Assembly: GCA_963819855.1 (NCBI GenBank)
Contig: CAWFYC010000021.1
Coordinates: forward strand, 310,001 to 374,000
DNA: 64,000 nt
Reading direction: 5' to 3'
Source: JAMXLO01 sp963819855
Lineage (GTDB): Bacteria > Pseudomonadota > Alphaproteobacteria > Acetobacterales > Acetobacteraceae
Within the stretch, counting starts at the first letter, position 1, and each line of letters starts with the position of its first letter. This document shows, piece after piece, positions 1-9,658 of the stretch. Position numbers and translations under genes: made by a program. Under the pieces are notes generated by a model that saw only the letters and a program-made list of their open reading frames with translations, had not been told where the DNA came from and searched no databases.

Positions 1-836
1 GCGGCGGGCGTCCGCCGAAGCTTGATGGCCGAGCTCTACGCTGGATCTATAACACGGTGGTCAACAAGAACCCCCAGCAGTTGAATTTTCCGTTCGCGCT
101 ATGGACCGCGGCGATGGTGCGGACATTGATTGCTGAGCGGTTCAACATAGATTTGAGCCACAGTTCAGTGTGCCGGTTGCTGAACCAGCTCGGGCTAACC
201 GCGCAGCGCCCGCTGTGGCGGGCGTATCAGCAGAGCCCTGAAACGGTGAAGCGCTGGCTGGAGACGGACTATCCCTCGATCCGGCGTCGCGCAAAACGCG
301 CAGGTGCACAGATCTTTTTCGCCGACGAGGCGGGCGTCCGCTCGGACTATCACAGTGGCACAACCTGGGGGAAGCGAGGCCAGACCCCGGTGGTCTCCAG
401 CACTGGCGCGCGGTTCGGCGCCAACCTGATCTCGGCGATCAGTGCCCAAGGTGAGCTCCGCTTCATGCTGACCAAGGGGCGCGTCAATGCCGCGGTGTTC
501 ATCGAGTTCCTTAGGCGATTGTTGGTCAACGCGAAGAAGCCAATCTTCTTGATTGTCGACGGACATCCTACGCACCGAGCCAAGTCAGTCACCAAGTTCG
601 TAGCAGAACAGGCGGGCATGCTGGAGCTGTTCTTTCTGCCGCCCTATTCGCCGGAGCTGAACCCCGACGAATATGTATGGAATGATCTGAAGTCCCAGTG
701 CACCGGGCGCAAGGTCATCAACTCGCTGACCCAACTGCGTCAAATGATCGTCTCACATATGCGGCAGCTGCAGAAGCTGCCTATGCTGGTACGCAGTTTC
801 TTCCATGCACCCACGACGCGCTATGCATGTGCATGA
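1..836 (+). CDS. IS630-family transposase, 5' end cut by the window edge
   Basis: The reading frame is open from the first bases (codons start at position 3), so the true start lies upstream; a GTG at 57 is only an internal codon. The residues before it (GGRPPKLDGRALRWIY) are the helix-turn-helix part typical of IS630 proteins. The DDE catalytic domain is complete: first Asp in FFADEAGVRSD, second Asp in LIVDGHPTHRAK, and the Glu-containing FLPPYSPELNPDE signature. The protein stops at 836, close to the family's usual C-terminus. IS630 elements move by cut-and-paste into TA targets. I could not see the right inverted repeat with confidence in the roughly 220 bp that follow, which contain nothing else I recognise. 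Confidence 0.9.
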   Translation, partial: GGRPPKLDGRALRWIYNTVVNKNPQQLNFPFALWTAAMVRTLIAERFNIDLSHSSVCRLLNQLGLTAQRPLWRAYQQSPETVKRWLETDYPSIRRRAKRAGAQIFFADEAGVRSDYHSGTTWGKRGQTPVVSSTGARFGANLISAISAQGELRFMLTKGRVNAAVFIEFLRRLLVNAKKPIFLIVDGHPTHRAKSVTKFVAEQAGMLELFFLPPYSPELNPDEYVWNDLKSQCTGRKVINSLTQLRQMIVSHMRQLQKLPMLVRSFFHAPTTRYACA

Positions 837-1056
837 AATTGCAACTATTCTGCGAAGCTTAATAACTCCAGGGAGAATCTCCGTCCGCACGCAAAGTTGC
901 AGACCAGATTGGAAACGAAAGCAATAGCGGAGCGCGGTCCGGTCACCCGGTGCAACAGGCATCGCTATGCGGCCGGAGTGCGCTGCCGATCGACCGAGCG
1001 CAGTGCTCGCGGCGGGAAACCAGCTTCAGGGAGCGTGGCGCATGCCGAGATGATGC

Positions 1057-4048
1057 TCACGCTGCCTCTGCGGCGGCGATCGCTTCCTGCTCGCTCCAGG
1101 CAGCCCCTGCGGCCATAGCCGCTTGGCACTCTTCCGGAGTCATTGCGCAGTGGAGGCGCTCAACGAGTCTGCTTCGTATCGCTATGGCCATACTGGAGCG
1201 GCCGGCTTGATGCGGATCAGTATAGGCGTCCGCAAAACCGGCAAGGCGCGCCGCGGTGTCGGTGTCCCCCCGCGCCGCGAGGACGAGCGCGAGCTGATGG
1301 ATCGAGCGTGCGAGACCCGCGTTCCCAAACGCGCGCGCAAGTTCGAAGTCTCTGAGCGCCGCGCCGCGACCAGCCTCGATCTGACCATCGAGCATGAGAA
1401 AGGCGGCCGCCCGGCTCACCGCCAGGAACTCAGCAGTCAGAGTGCCGTGCCGGCGTGACGCCTCGGCTGCCCGTCTCGCGCGGTCGATGGCTTCCGCTAT
1501 TTGGCCGGCCAGGAATGCGATAGTGGCGAGATGCGTCTCGCAGGCGTTGTGTGTGCGGACGTCACCGACCGCCTTTGACAGGGCCGACGCCTCTTCAAAA
1601 AGCGCCCGCGCAGCCTTCGAGTCCCCGGCACTGAGGCGGCTGCCCCCGGCGACCATAAGCGCGTAGGCCAGCAGCTTCGTGCGCCCTCTCGGGCGCAGCA
1701 CAGAAACTGCCTCGCAGAGGTAGAGCTTGGCCTCTGTTACGTCCCGATAGCGGCTGGTCGCTTGCCCAGCTTGCACCAGCGCCTGCCCCAGCAGGACCGG
1801 TTCGCCGCCAGCCGGTCTCATCAACTGGATGGCACGGAGGTTGTGTGGAAGACGGTCACGTTCGCCGCTGAGGAAATCCCACCCGAGCCCGAGGCGGATG
1901 CGCGCTTCAACGGAAGGCGGGGTCGCCTCATCGACAAAGGTCAGGGCCAGCTCAAACCAGCGCCGCAGTTCCTGTACCAGGGACCGCTCGCGCCACACCC
2001 AATGGGTATAGCCAACGAGTTTCAGGCCCAAAGCCGGATCCCCCTCCGGGCTGAGAGACCAGCCAAGGGCCGCGCGCAAATTGTCCAGGTCCGGTTCATA
2101 CGCGGCGAGCCAATCAGCCGTCGGAGTTTTAGGCCAGGTGCGGTCCGCCCGCTCGGACACGATGATCATGTGCTCGCACAGCCGACGCGCCCGTTCGGCG
2201 TAGCGGCAAGCCGCCAGCTTCTCCCGCGCGAATGCCCGCGTCGACTCGAGCAACCGGTAGCGGTTCTCGCCACCGCCGTCGAGCGACACCACCAGCGACT
2301 TGTCTACCAGCAAGGCAAGCACATCGAAGACGTCCGGCGCCTCCACCGGCGCGCCCGTGGCGACTGCCGCCACCGCCTCTAGCGTGAAGCTGCCCGCGAA
2401 GACCCCGAGACTGCACAGCATCGGCCTGCTCGGCCTCCGAGAGCAGGGCGTAGCTCCATTCGATCGCTGAGCGGAGCGTCTGCTGACGCGGCACAGCCGT
2501 ACGGCTCCCCGCGGTGAGCAGGTGAAGCTGGTTATCCAGGCGCGTCTGCAGTGCTTCGGGCTTCAGCACCCTCAGCCGCGGTGCAGCCAGCTCGATCGCC
2601 AGCGGAATGCCGTCGAGCCTCCGGCAGATCTCTGCCACGATGGGCGCGGTCTCGTCCGTCAACAAGAAACGCCCGAGTGCTGCTGCGGCGCGCTCGACGA
2701 AGAGATGGACGGCGCTGTATTCCATCGCCTGAGCGGCTGTGAGGCTCTTTGACGGCGACGGCACATCGAGCAAAGGCACCGGGTGGATATGCTCACCGGG
2801 CACGGACAGCGCCTCCCGGCTGGAGGCAAGCAGGCACACGCCCGGACACGCCTTCAGAAGTGCGTCGGCGAGCTTGGCGGCAGCCGCTATCACGTGTTCG
2901 CAGTTGTCGAGGATGACGAGCACGCGCCTGGATCGCAGAAAGGCCGCGATCGAGTCTTCGGCCGGCTGTTCCCCGTGCACGGGTAGCCCGAGCGCGGCGG
3001 CGGCGGCCTCGCCGACCAGTTCGGCCCGGTCTAGCGGCGCCAGCTCAACAAACCACGCGCCGTCCGGGAAGCGCGCCAGTAAGTCGGCGCCCACCTGTAA
3101 CGACAGGCTGGTCTTACCGACGCCGGCGGTGCCGACCAACGTCACCAAACGATACCTGGACAGCAACGCCTCGATTTCAGCCACGTCGCGCTCGCGTCCG
3201 ATCAGTGCATTGGCGAGCTGAGGCAGAGTACAGTGATACGCCGGCGCGGGTTCGGCAGCTGGTTTGCAACGGGCGCTCGCAACATCGGTCAGGGCCACAT
3301 TCACGGTATCTCTGATCCGTCGGACTATCTGTTCCTGACCGGCGCTGAGATCCTTCGGTTGCTGGTCGAAGCGGTCCGCCCAAAGTTGCGTCCCGGTCTC
3401 GGTGGCAATGAGCTGCACATTCACTCGCACGGTGCTGCCGAGCTTGCGGATACTGCCCTCAACCGCGTACCGCACGCCGAGCTCCTCGCCAAGGCGTCGT
3501 GCGTCGGTGGGCTTCCCCTTGTAGGTCAATGCCAACCCGCGCGAGATCACCACCAGGCCAGGCGCGCGCGAAAGGTCGGTGGTCAGATCTTCGGTGATCG
3601 CATCAACAAGATGGCCCTGGCTTCGATCGCCGCTCAGATCGTCGAACGGCAACACGACGAGCGAGAGTCGCGACGCGCCTTCGGCGCGGGCGGCTTCTGG
3701 CGTGATTGCCCTGCCCCCCGCGATGAAGCGATATCCTCTCCCAGACACGGTCTGGATACAGCTTCCCCTTTTCGAGCCGGCATCGAGGATCCGACGTAGC
3801 GTCGAGATCTGTACCGTAAGGTTGCCTTCCTCGACCGTCAGGCCTGCCCAGGCGACACCCATGATCTCGTCCTTCGAGACGAGATCGCCTGGCCGCTCGG
3901 TGAGGACTTCGAGCACTGCGAGCGCACGGGAGCCGATGCTGACCGGCAGGTAACGACCGTCCTCGGTGCATCGGAACAGAAGCCTGCCGCGGCGGTCGAA
4001 GCGGAACGGACCGAATAGCAAGATTTCGGGCAAACTGAGTGCGTCCAT
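1057..4048 (-). pseudogene. Winged-helix / TolB-like / NB-ARC-type ATPase / TPR transcriptional regulator, one frameshift
   Basis: Read from 4048 downwards, the product starts with an OmpR-type winged helix (about residues 8-110, ending SGRGYRF). Next is a TolB-like/CadC-type region (about 128-235, LVVLPFDDLSGD...TQLWADRFD). Then comes an ATPase of the AfsR/LuxR kind with Walker A LVGTAGVGKTS and Walker B LVILDNCEHV, and finally a helical TPR-rich tail. The frame breaks near 2422: one frame ends EWSYALLSEAEQA and the next continues MLCSLGVFAGSFTLEA, exactly the family's usual junction, so one extra base separates two halves of one gene of about 997 codons. The gene is divergent from the haloperoxidase gene, with 270 bp between them carrying a candidate binding site, so it may control that gene. 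Whether the break is biological or a sequencing error is not decidable here. Confidence 0.85.
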
Positions 4049-4176
4049 GATCGCGGCTCCCTCCGGAGCGCTAGCCGTCTGAACGACAGTGTAACGCCTT
4101 TCCCGAGGCCGTATAGGGGCCTTCCCGGATCATCGCGATCGGTACAACCCCTGGAAAAACCTCGCTTAAGAAAATC

Positions 4177-4193
4177 TTTGGAATTTTTTGGAA
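4177..4193. promoter_or_regulatory. Direct heptamer repeat, candidate winged-helix regulator site
   Basis: TTTGGAA occurs at 4177-4183 and again at 4187-4193, exactly 10 bp apart, in the 270-bp divergent region between the winged-helix regulator (start 4048) and the haloperoxidase gene (start 4319). OmpR-type winged helices usually bind tandem direct half-sites one helical turn apart. The link to the adjacent regulator is inference from spacing and position. No clear sigma-70 promoter was recognised in the rest of this region. Confidence 0.35.
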
Positions 4194-4318
4194 CCGCCAC
4201 ATGGCGCAGTTTCCGCGATGCGTATTTCATTTCCGTTGGTTCGGCGCTTCGGAAGTCGGCGCTGCGTCCGCGAGCGATCTCACCAATCGGCAACTCATTA
4301 ACCACAGGGGAGCAGGCC

Positions 4319-5657
4319 ATGGGTGGACCTCGCATCGGCAGCATGACACTAAGCATCGCGCTGATTGCGGGTGTCGGAGTTGATGCTCGCGCGGACCAGA
4401 TCCTGTTCTGGAACCAAGAGATACAGACGCTGGAGGCGCTGACTCCTGCGCCGACGCCGATGGCGAGCGGGCGAGATTTGTCGATAATGAACGCGGCAAT
4501 TTATGACGCGGTCAACGCGGCACTCGGCTCACCAGGCAAATCGTTCTATCCGGCTGGCCCGGTGACGCCCGGTTCTTCTGCCGCCGCCGCCGCGGATGCC
4601 GCCGCCTACAACTTCCTCGTGCAGCGCTTCGCCGGCCAGTCCGCGCAAATCACCGCAGCCTACAACAGTCAGCTCGCATTGCTTCCTAACAACCAGGCGA
4701 CTGCCGATGGCCTTGCCCTCGGGCAGAACCAGGCGGCCATCGCCGCCGCTGCCCGCGCCAGCGATGGCTCCAGTTCGCCCGGGCACTTCACGCCCGGCGT
4801 CGGGCCAGGGCAGTGGCAGCCGACCCCACCTCTTCACCTGCCCTATTCGACTGCCAACTGGGCGTCCGTCACACCATTCACCATGACCTCGCCGAGTGAG
4901 TTCCTTCCACCGGGGCCGCCCGCACTGAATTCGCCTGCCTATGCTGCCGCGGTCGCTGAATTGCATTCGATCGGCGCCGCCAACAGCACCACACGCACGC
5001 TCGACCAGACCAAGGCTGCAGAGTTCTGGGACTCGGACAATGGGGTGCCTCTGACCTGGAACAACATCGCCCTGCAGGTGGCCGCGACGCGGAACGACAG
5101 CCTGCTGCACAACGCGCTGACGTTTGCTCTGCTGAGCACCGCGCAGACGGATGCCTTTATTGCTACCTTCAACTCCAAGTCGTTCTATGCGTTCTGGCGT
5201 CCGGTGACGGCGATCAACAGTACCGATCGATCCGAACTGGGTGCCGCTGCTGGCGGCGCCGCCGTTCCCGAGCTATGCCGCCAACCATGCCGCTGTGCCT
5301 GAGACAGGCGCAATGATTCTGGACGCCATGTTCGGCACCGACAACGCCGATTTCTCGCTGACCTTCGACACCGACAACTCCTCGGCCGCCCTGCTCGGCA
5401 ATCCCACCTTCGGCGACATTACGCGCGACTACACCTCCTTCCAGGACGCTGCGATGGAGACCGGGATGAGCCGGATGTGGGGCGGCATCCATTGGCCCTT
5501 CGACATTCAGGACGGCTTCACTTTGGGGGATGACGTGGCGTCAAATGCGCTCAACGAGTTCAACGTGCCCGAGCCGGCCTCGATCCTTCTACTCGGCAGC
5601 GGTCTCATAGGGCTCGCTGCCCTGCGCCGCCGGGCGAGGAGCTGTCGACCGCGTTAG
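4319..5657 (+). pseudogene. Vanadium-haloperoxidase/PAP2-like exported protein with PEP-CTERM tail, one frameshift
   Basis: I chose ATG 4319 because AGGGGAGCAGG precedes it and a hydrophobic signal peptide follows (cleavage likely near DARADQ); the frame is open further up. The protein has the vanadium chloroperoxidase-related layout: alanine-rich helical N-terminal region, FYAFWRPVTAIN, then PPFPSYAANHAA (family SGH-type core), then SRMWGGIHWPFDI with the phosphate/vanadate-site Arg and His. Between 5215 and 5232 the frame moves by one base: the first frame ends in unrelated residues after AINSTDRS, while the next frame reads PNWVPLLAAPPFPSY. One extra base explains this. The C-terminus has the sorting signature NVPEPASILLLGSGLIG followed by an Arg-rich end, a PEP-CTERM signal that normally needs an exosortase; none is in the window. 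The exact activity (haloperoxidase or acid phosphatase) is uncertain. Confidence 0.8.
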
Positions 5658-5904
5658 CCCTCGCGTCCCAATACGCGGTCGCACCGCTTTGGGTCAGCCC
5701 CCGACTTGACCCAAGGCGGAATTCTTTAGCCTTCGGTAGGTGCCAGACAACGCTGGCAGCTTCACAATGAAGCAACAGTCATCGTCGGACAGTCGGAAGC
5801 AGAACAACCCTTATCAATTACGCTTAACCTATGGATGCGGACGGACGGGGACGCTCCCTGGGACCGGCAAAATCCCATGCCTCCTTAGGTATATAGATTA
5901 ACCC

Positions 5905-5933
5905 TTGACAGTCATTTACTCTAACCGTATGCT
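5905..5933 (+). promoter_or_regulatory. Near-consensus sigma-70 promoter, probably giving a leaderless mRNA
   Basis: TTGACA lies at 5905-5910 and TATGCT at 5928-5933, with a 17-bp spacer. The ATG of the next gene begins at 5940, six bases after the -10 box, where transcription should start. There is no room for a Shine-Dalgarno sequence, so the message would begin at or next to its start codon. No comparably good promoter was noticed elsewhere in the window. Confidence 0.6.
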
Positions 5934-5939
5934 TGAGGG

Positions 5940-6659
5940 ATGGACCACCTCGAGCCCGACCCCGCCCTCCGTCTCCCCGGGGACACCTACTACCAGCTCG
6001 TCCACTCCCTCTGTCCCGCGCTGCCGCCTCCCGTCCCCGACACGCCGGAGGCCCGCGTCCACCGCGACAATGCCGCCATCGCCCAGGTCGCATCGGTGCT
6101 CCCCGCCAGTGCCGACGACGCCAACCTCGCCGCCCTGTATGTCGCCGCCGGTGCCGAGGCCCTGGAATGCCTGCGGCGGGCTCGGGAGTACCCGACGGAC
6201 TCCTCGTTTGCCCTGAAATGGACCACCCAGTCCGGCAGCATGATGCGCCAGGCCAAGGGCTACCGCTCGCTGCTGCTCCGCATTCAGGCGGAGCGCAAGA
6301 AACGCGAGGCGGACAATGCCGAACTCGACAAGGCCGCCTGGACCGAGCACTGCGCCATCGGGCTGATGACAGACGCGCTGCGCCGCACCCCGCCTGTGCC
6401 GACGACGGAACAGCCGCCACCACCGTCCGCGCCGACACCGGCGGAGACAGCGGAGCCGCGGACCGACCTGGTCGTCGAGGCCGACCTGTACGCAACCTTC
6501 CGCCCGCGCCAGGCCGCGCTGATCCGCTCGCACGGTGGCCTGCCGCCTGGATGCGATTTCGCGCCACCGCGGCCCGAGCTGCTGCACCTCATCGTCACCG
6601 GCACCAGCCCAACCTTGCGCGCGCTCGACAGCCCGGCCGAGGCCGAAGCCGCAGACTGA
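5940..6659 (+). CDS. Uncharacterised 239-aa protein with Pro-rich linker
   Basis: I do not recognise the family. The product has an acidic, helical N-terminal half (about residues 1-135) with alanine-rich segments and a basic stretch around residue 115 (AERKKREADNAELDKA) that may form a short coiled coil. A Pro/Thr-rich linker follows (about 150-175), and the C-terminal part contains ADLYATFRPRQAALIRS. No signal peptide, membrane segment or catalytic motif is evident, so a cytoplasmic protein is likely. It stands alone, behind a strong TTGACA/TATGCT promoter placed so that translation would start at the mRNA 5' end, and is followed by a palindromic intergenic repeat. The codon pattern is GC-rich and regular, which supports a real gene. 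Confidence 0.7.
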   Translation: MDHLEPDPALRLPGDTYYQLVHSLCPALPPPVPDTPEARVHRDNAAIAQVASVLPASADDANLAALYVAAGAEALECLRRAREYPTDSSFALKWTTQSGSMMRQAKGYRSLLLRIQAERKKREADNAELDKAAWTEHCAIGLMTDALRRTPPVPTTEQPPPPSAPTPAETAEPRTDLVVEADLYATFRPRQAALIRSHGGLPPGCDFAPPRPELLHLIVTGTSPTLRALDSPAEAEAAD

Positions 6660-6690
6660 ACGGGCTGCGGGCGATAGCCAAAGAATTCCA

Positions 6691-6787
6691 ACCGCAAACC
6701 ACGCAAATCACGCAAATCACGCGTGTGGAGGCTCGGCCGGGCGCTCCTCTCCGCCGACATCCGCGTGCATTTGCGTGTTTTGCGTTT
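6691..6787. repeat. Intergenic inverted repeat built of CACGCAAAT units
   Basis: The left arm at 6691-6723 carries tandem ACGCAAATC units; the right arm at 6762-6787 is the approximate reverse complement (GCATTTGCGTG...TTTGCGTTT). The two could pair as a long imperfect hairpin with a loop of about 40 bases. It fills most of the gap between the 239-aa gene and the acyl-CoA dehydrogenase operon. Its architecture matches the element at 14986-15115, with a different core word. It may act as a bidirectional terminator or be a non-autonomous mobile palindrome. Confidence 0.6.
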
Positions 6788-6890
6788 GAAAATACTTCAA
6801 TACTTCTTCAGTGCCCCACCGCTCGCATCTCACCGCATGGGTCACCGTCTCTGCGACAGCGAAACGAGACGCCGTTGAGACGCCGTCCCC

Positions 6891-8147
6891 TCACCCCACC
6901 AGGTTCTTAGGCACATCCCGGAACGGCCGGTCATTGTCGCTCCGCGGCTCCTTCGGCATCCCCAACACCCGCTCCGAAATGATGTTGCGCTGGATCTCGT
7001 CGGTCCCGCCGGCGATCGACCCCGCCGGCACCGACACCAGTATCTCCGCGATCAGCCCGTCCATCGCGCCGTCCTCCCCGGTCAGCATCGCATCGGCCCC
7101 GCTGATCAGCGTATGCACCCGCGCCGCCGCCCGCGCCACATGGCTGGAGACCAGCTTCCCCAGCGACCCCTCCGGTCCCGGCGGCCGTCCCAGCGCCTGC
7201 GCGGCCCGGGCGCGCCGCGCGGTCCATTCCGCCGCCTTCGACATGGTCAGCAGCCTGGCAATCTCCTGCCGCACCACCGGATCGCTGTTCCGCCCGGTCG
7301 CCTTTGCCCGCTCAACCACCAGGTCCACTCGCCCCGCCCGCTGCGGATACCACTTGTACGGCTCCATGACGGTGGCGATCTCGGCCCGCTCCTCGTCATG
7401 GATCCGGCCCTTGCGGTCGGACGCCATGCCCCAGGTGCGGATGCCATCCGCACCCCGCCGCTCGTGCATCAGCGTGGTCGTCGCCACCGCCCAGCCGCGC
7501 CCCACCTCGCTGACCAGATGCTCCGGTGGCACCTCGGCATCGGTGAAGAAAACCTGGTTGAACGAGGCATGCCCGTTCATCTGCCGCAGCGGCCGCACCT
7601 CGACGCCCGGCTGGTTGATCTCAAGCACGAAGTACGACAGCCCCTGGTGCTTCGGCACGTTCGAATCGGTTCGTGCCAGCAGCAGGCCCCAGTCGGCGTG
7701 ATGCGCGCTGGTCGTCCACACCTTCTGCCCGTTGATCACCCAGCGGTTGCCCTTGAACTCGGCCCGCGTCGTCGCGCCCGCCAGGTCCGACCCGGACCCC
7801 GGCTCGCTGAACAACTGGCACCAGGTGTCCTCGCCGGTCAGGCTGCGGCGCAGCCACTTGTGCTTCTGCGCGTCGCTGCCGTGCACCAGCAGCGTCGCCG
7901 CGGCGAGCCGGCGGATGCCGGTCTTGGCGACGCCGACCGCGCCGATCCGTCGCAACTCCTCCTCGACCACGGCCTCCAGCGCCATCGGCAGCTCGCGGCC
8001 GAACCAGTCCTTCGGCCAGGACGGTACGCCCCAGCCGCTGTCGATCAGCTTGTTGCGCCACTCCACCAGGCCGTGGTCGGGGCTCCAGTTGGCCTCCAGC
8101 CAGGCACGCACCTCGGCGCGGACAGAGGCTTCGGTGGCTTCGGTCAT
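6891..8147 (-). CDS. Acyl-CoA dehydrogenase (large partner, 418 aa)
   Basis: FAD-dependent acyl-CoA dehydrogenase, oxidising an acyl-CoA to the 2,3-enoyl-CoA and passing electrons to ETF. Family signs are the N-terminal helical domain, LFSEPGSGSDLAGATT in the middle beta domain with KVWTTSAHHADWGLL after it, and the C-terminal GGTDEIQRNIISERVLG motif. The start is ATG 8147: it lies 2 nt downstream of the preceding gene's stop, although the frame is open further up. Adjacent 370- and 420-residue dehydrogenases often form obligate heterotetramers in steroid side-chain and branched-acid degradation (the ChsE-type arrangement); that is the best guess here. The substrate cannot be told from sequence. 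Confidence 0.92.
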   Translation of the reverse strand: MTEATEASVRAEVRAWLEANWSPDHGLVEWRNKLIDSGWGVPSWPKDWFGRELPMALEAVVEEELRRIGAVGVAKTGIRRLAAATLLVHGSDAQKHKWLRRSLTGEDTWCQLFSEPGSGSDLAGATTRAEFKGNRWVINGQKVWTTSAHHADWGLLLARTDSNVPKHQGLSYFVLEINQPGVEVRPLRQMNGHASFNQVFFTDAEVPPEHLVSEVGRGWAVATTTLMHERRGADGIRTWGMASDRKGRIHDEERAEIATVMEPYKWYPQRAGRVDLVVERAKATGRNSDPVVRQEIARLLTMSKAAEWTARRARAAQALGRPPGPEGSLGKLVSSHVARAAARVHTLISGADAMLTGEDGAMDGLIAEILVSVPAGSIAGGTDEIQRNIISERVLGMPKEPRSDNDRPFRDVPKNLVG

Positions 8148-8149
8148 CG

Positions 8150-9265
8150 TCACACCCCCCACGCGCGCATCATCAGCTCCCGATGGTAGGCCGGATCGCC
8201 CAGGAACACCTCGGAGCTCTTCGCCCGCTTGAACCACAGGTGGGTGTCGTTGTCCCAGGTGAAGCCGATCCCGCCATGGATCTGGATCGTGTGTATGGCC
8301 GTCTGCATATACGCATCCGATGCGCACGCCTTGGCCAGCGAGGCCAGCGCCGGCAGGTCCGCATCGTCCTCGGCCGCCGCCGATGCGGCGGTGTAGGCGG
8401 CGGACTTCGCCAGCTCGACATCGACCAGCATGTCGGCCTGCTTGTGCTTCATCGACTGGAACGAGGCGATGCTGCGGCCGAACTGCACCCGCAGATTGGC
8501 GTAGTAGAGCGCCGACTGCCGCAGCCTCTCGGCGCCGCCGACCATCTCGTTCGCCAGGCACACCGACGCCAGCATCATGGTCTTCGCGAACGGTGTCGCC
8601 CCGCCGCCCTCCTCGCCGAGCAACTCCGCTGCGACCGAGTGGAACTCCAGCCGTGCCTGCTTGCGCGTCGGATCCATGACCTTCACCGCGCGGCGGGTCA
8701 GCCCAGCCGCATTGGCCGCCACGGTGAAGAACGACAGCCCTTGGTCACCGGTCGCCACCACAACGATCAGATCGGCGGTATGCCCGTCCAGCACGAAGCT
8801 TTTGACGCCGTCGAGCCTGAACCTGCCACCCGCTTGCGTCGCCGTCATTTCGATCCCGTCGGCGTTCCAGCGTCCGTTTGGTTCCGTGAACGCCAGCGTG
8901 GCGATTGTCTCGCCGGCGGCGATATCGGGCAGCAGCGCGCGCTTCTGCGCCTCGGTGCCGGCATGCATGATCGCGGTCGCGGCAAGCACGGTCGAGGCGA
9001 AATAGGGCGCGCACAGCAGTGCCCGGCCCATCTCCTCCAGCACGATACAGAGCTCGACCGGCCCAAAGCCCTGGCCGCCATAGGCCTCCGGGATGTGGAC
9101 CGCGGTCAGGCCAAGCAGCTGGTTGAGTTCGCGCCAGCTGTCGCGCTCCCAACCCGCCTCGGTCTCCATCAGCCGCCGCACCACGGTTGTGGGGGACTTC
9201 TCCTCGAGGAACCGTCGCAGCACCGACCGGAACTCCTCCTGCTCGCTGGTGAAGCTGAACTGCAT
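8150..9265 (-). CDS. Acyl-CoA dehydrogenase (small partner, 371 aa)
   Basis: Second acyl-CoA dehydrogenase, transcribed first, 2 nt upstream of the 418-aa partner. It has the N-terminal helical domain (SFTSEQEEFRSVLRRFLEE), IPEAYGGQGFGPVEL, and the C-terminal helical bundle with IHGGIGFTWDNDTHLWFKRA. The middle-domain substrate/FAD signature is degenerate (AFTEPNGRWNA instead of a typical TEPxAGSD), as often seen in the non-canonical member of a heteromeric pair. It lies 24 bp after the Tai-like gene, so queC, the Tai-like gene and both dehydrogenases probably share one transcript, though no functional link between queuosine synthesis and beta-oxidation is known. Confidence 0.9.
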   Translation of the reverse strand: MQFSFTSEQEEFRSVLRRFLEEKSPTTVVRRLMETEAGWERDSWRELNQLLGLTAVHIPEAYGGQGFGPVELCIVLEEMGRALLCAPYFASTVLAATAIMHAGTEAQKRALLPDIAAGETIATLAFTEPNGRWNADGIEMTATQAGGRFRLDGVKSFVLDGHTADLIVVVATGDQGLSFFTVAANAAGLTRRAVKVMDPTRKQARLEFHSVAAELLGEEGGGATPFAKTMMLASVCLANEMVGGAERLRQSALYYANLRVQFGRSIASFQSMKHKQADMLVDVELAKSAAYTAASAAAEDDADLPALASLAKACASDAYMQTAIHTIQIHGGIGFTWDNDTHLWFKRAKSSEVFLGDPAYHRELMMRAWGV

Positions 9266-9289
9266 GCGGCGTACTCCCGGTGGGATCCG

Positions 9290-9658
9290 TTACTTGCAGG
9301 GATAGCGTTCGCCCAGGAACTGGAACAATCCCTCGATTGCCGGCGGTGTCTTGTGGTCGGGCATCGAGCGGACCCAGGCCACGAACTCGTTCATGGTGGC
9401 GGTGCGGGTCGGCGCCGGACTGGGGAAGCAGAACGGCTTCTTGCCCTCGGTGTGACGCAGTTCGACGGTGATCGCCCCCTGAGCGAAGCCGTGGCAGAAG
9501 TTGATCTTGGCGTCGCCCTGCGGGTCCTTGGGACTGGCGGCACACAGCTCCGCAAGGTCGCCGGCAGTGCGCGCCTGCAGCACCACGGCGCGCTGCGCCT
9601 GCACCGGTACGGCGAGCAGGACGGCGGTCATAGCGACAATGGGAGCGAGGACCTTCAT
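9290..9658 (-). CDS. Rap1a/Tai-family periplasmic protein
   Basis: A 122-aa product with a signal peptide (MKVLAPIVAMTAVLLAVPVQA) and the cysteine pattern and core of the Rap1a/Tai immunity family: LAELCAAS, INFCHGFAQGAI, PFCFPSP and the terminal GERYPCK, with Cys pairs that probably form disulfides. Founding members protect against peptidoglycan-amidase effectors of type VI secretion, but most genomic homologues lack a neighbouring effector, and none is visible here. The start at 9658 overlaps the queC stop by four bases (ATGA), so it is translationally coupled to queC. The function in this setting is unknown. Confidence 0.75.
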   Translation of the reverse strand: MKVLAPIVAMTAVLLAVPVQAQRAVVLQARTAGDLAELCAASPKDPQGDAKINFCHGFAQGAITVELRHTEGKKPFCFPSPAPTRTATMNEFVAWVRSMPDHKTPPAIEGLFQFLGERYPCK

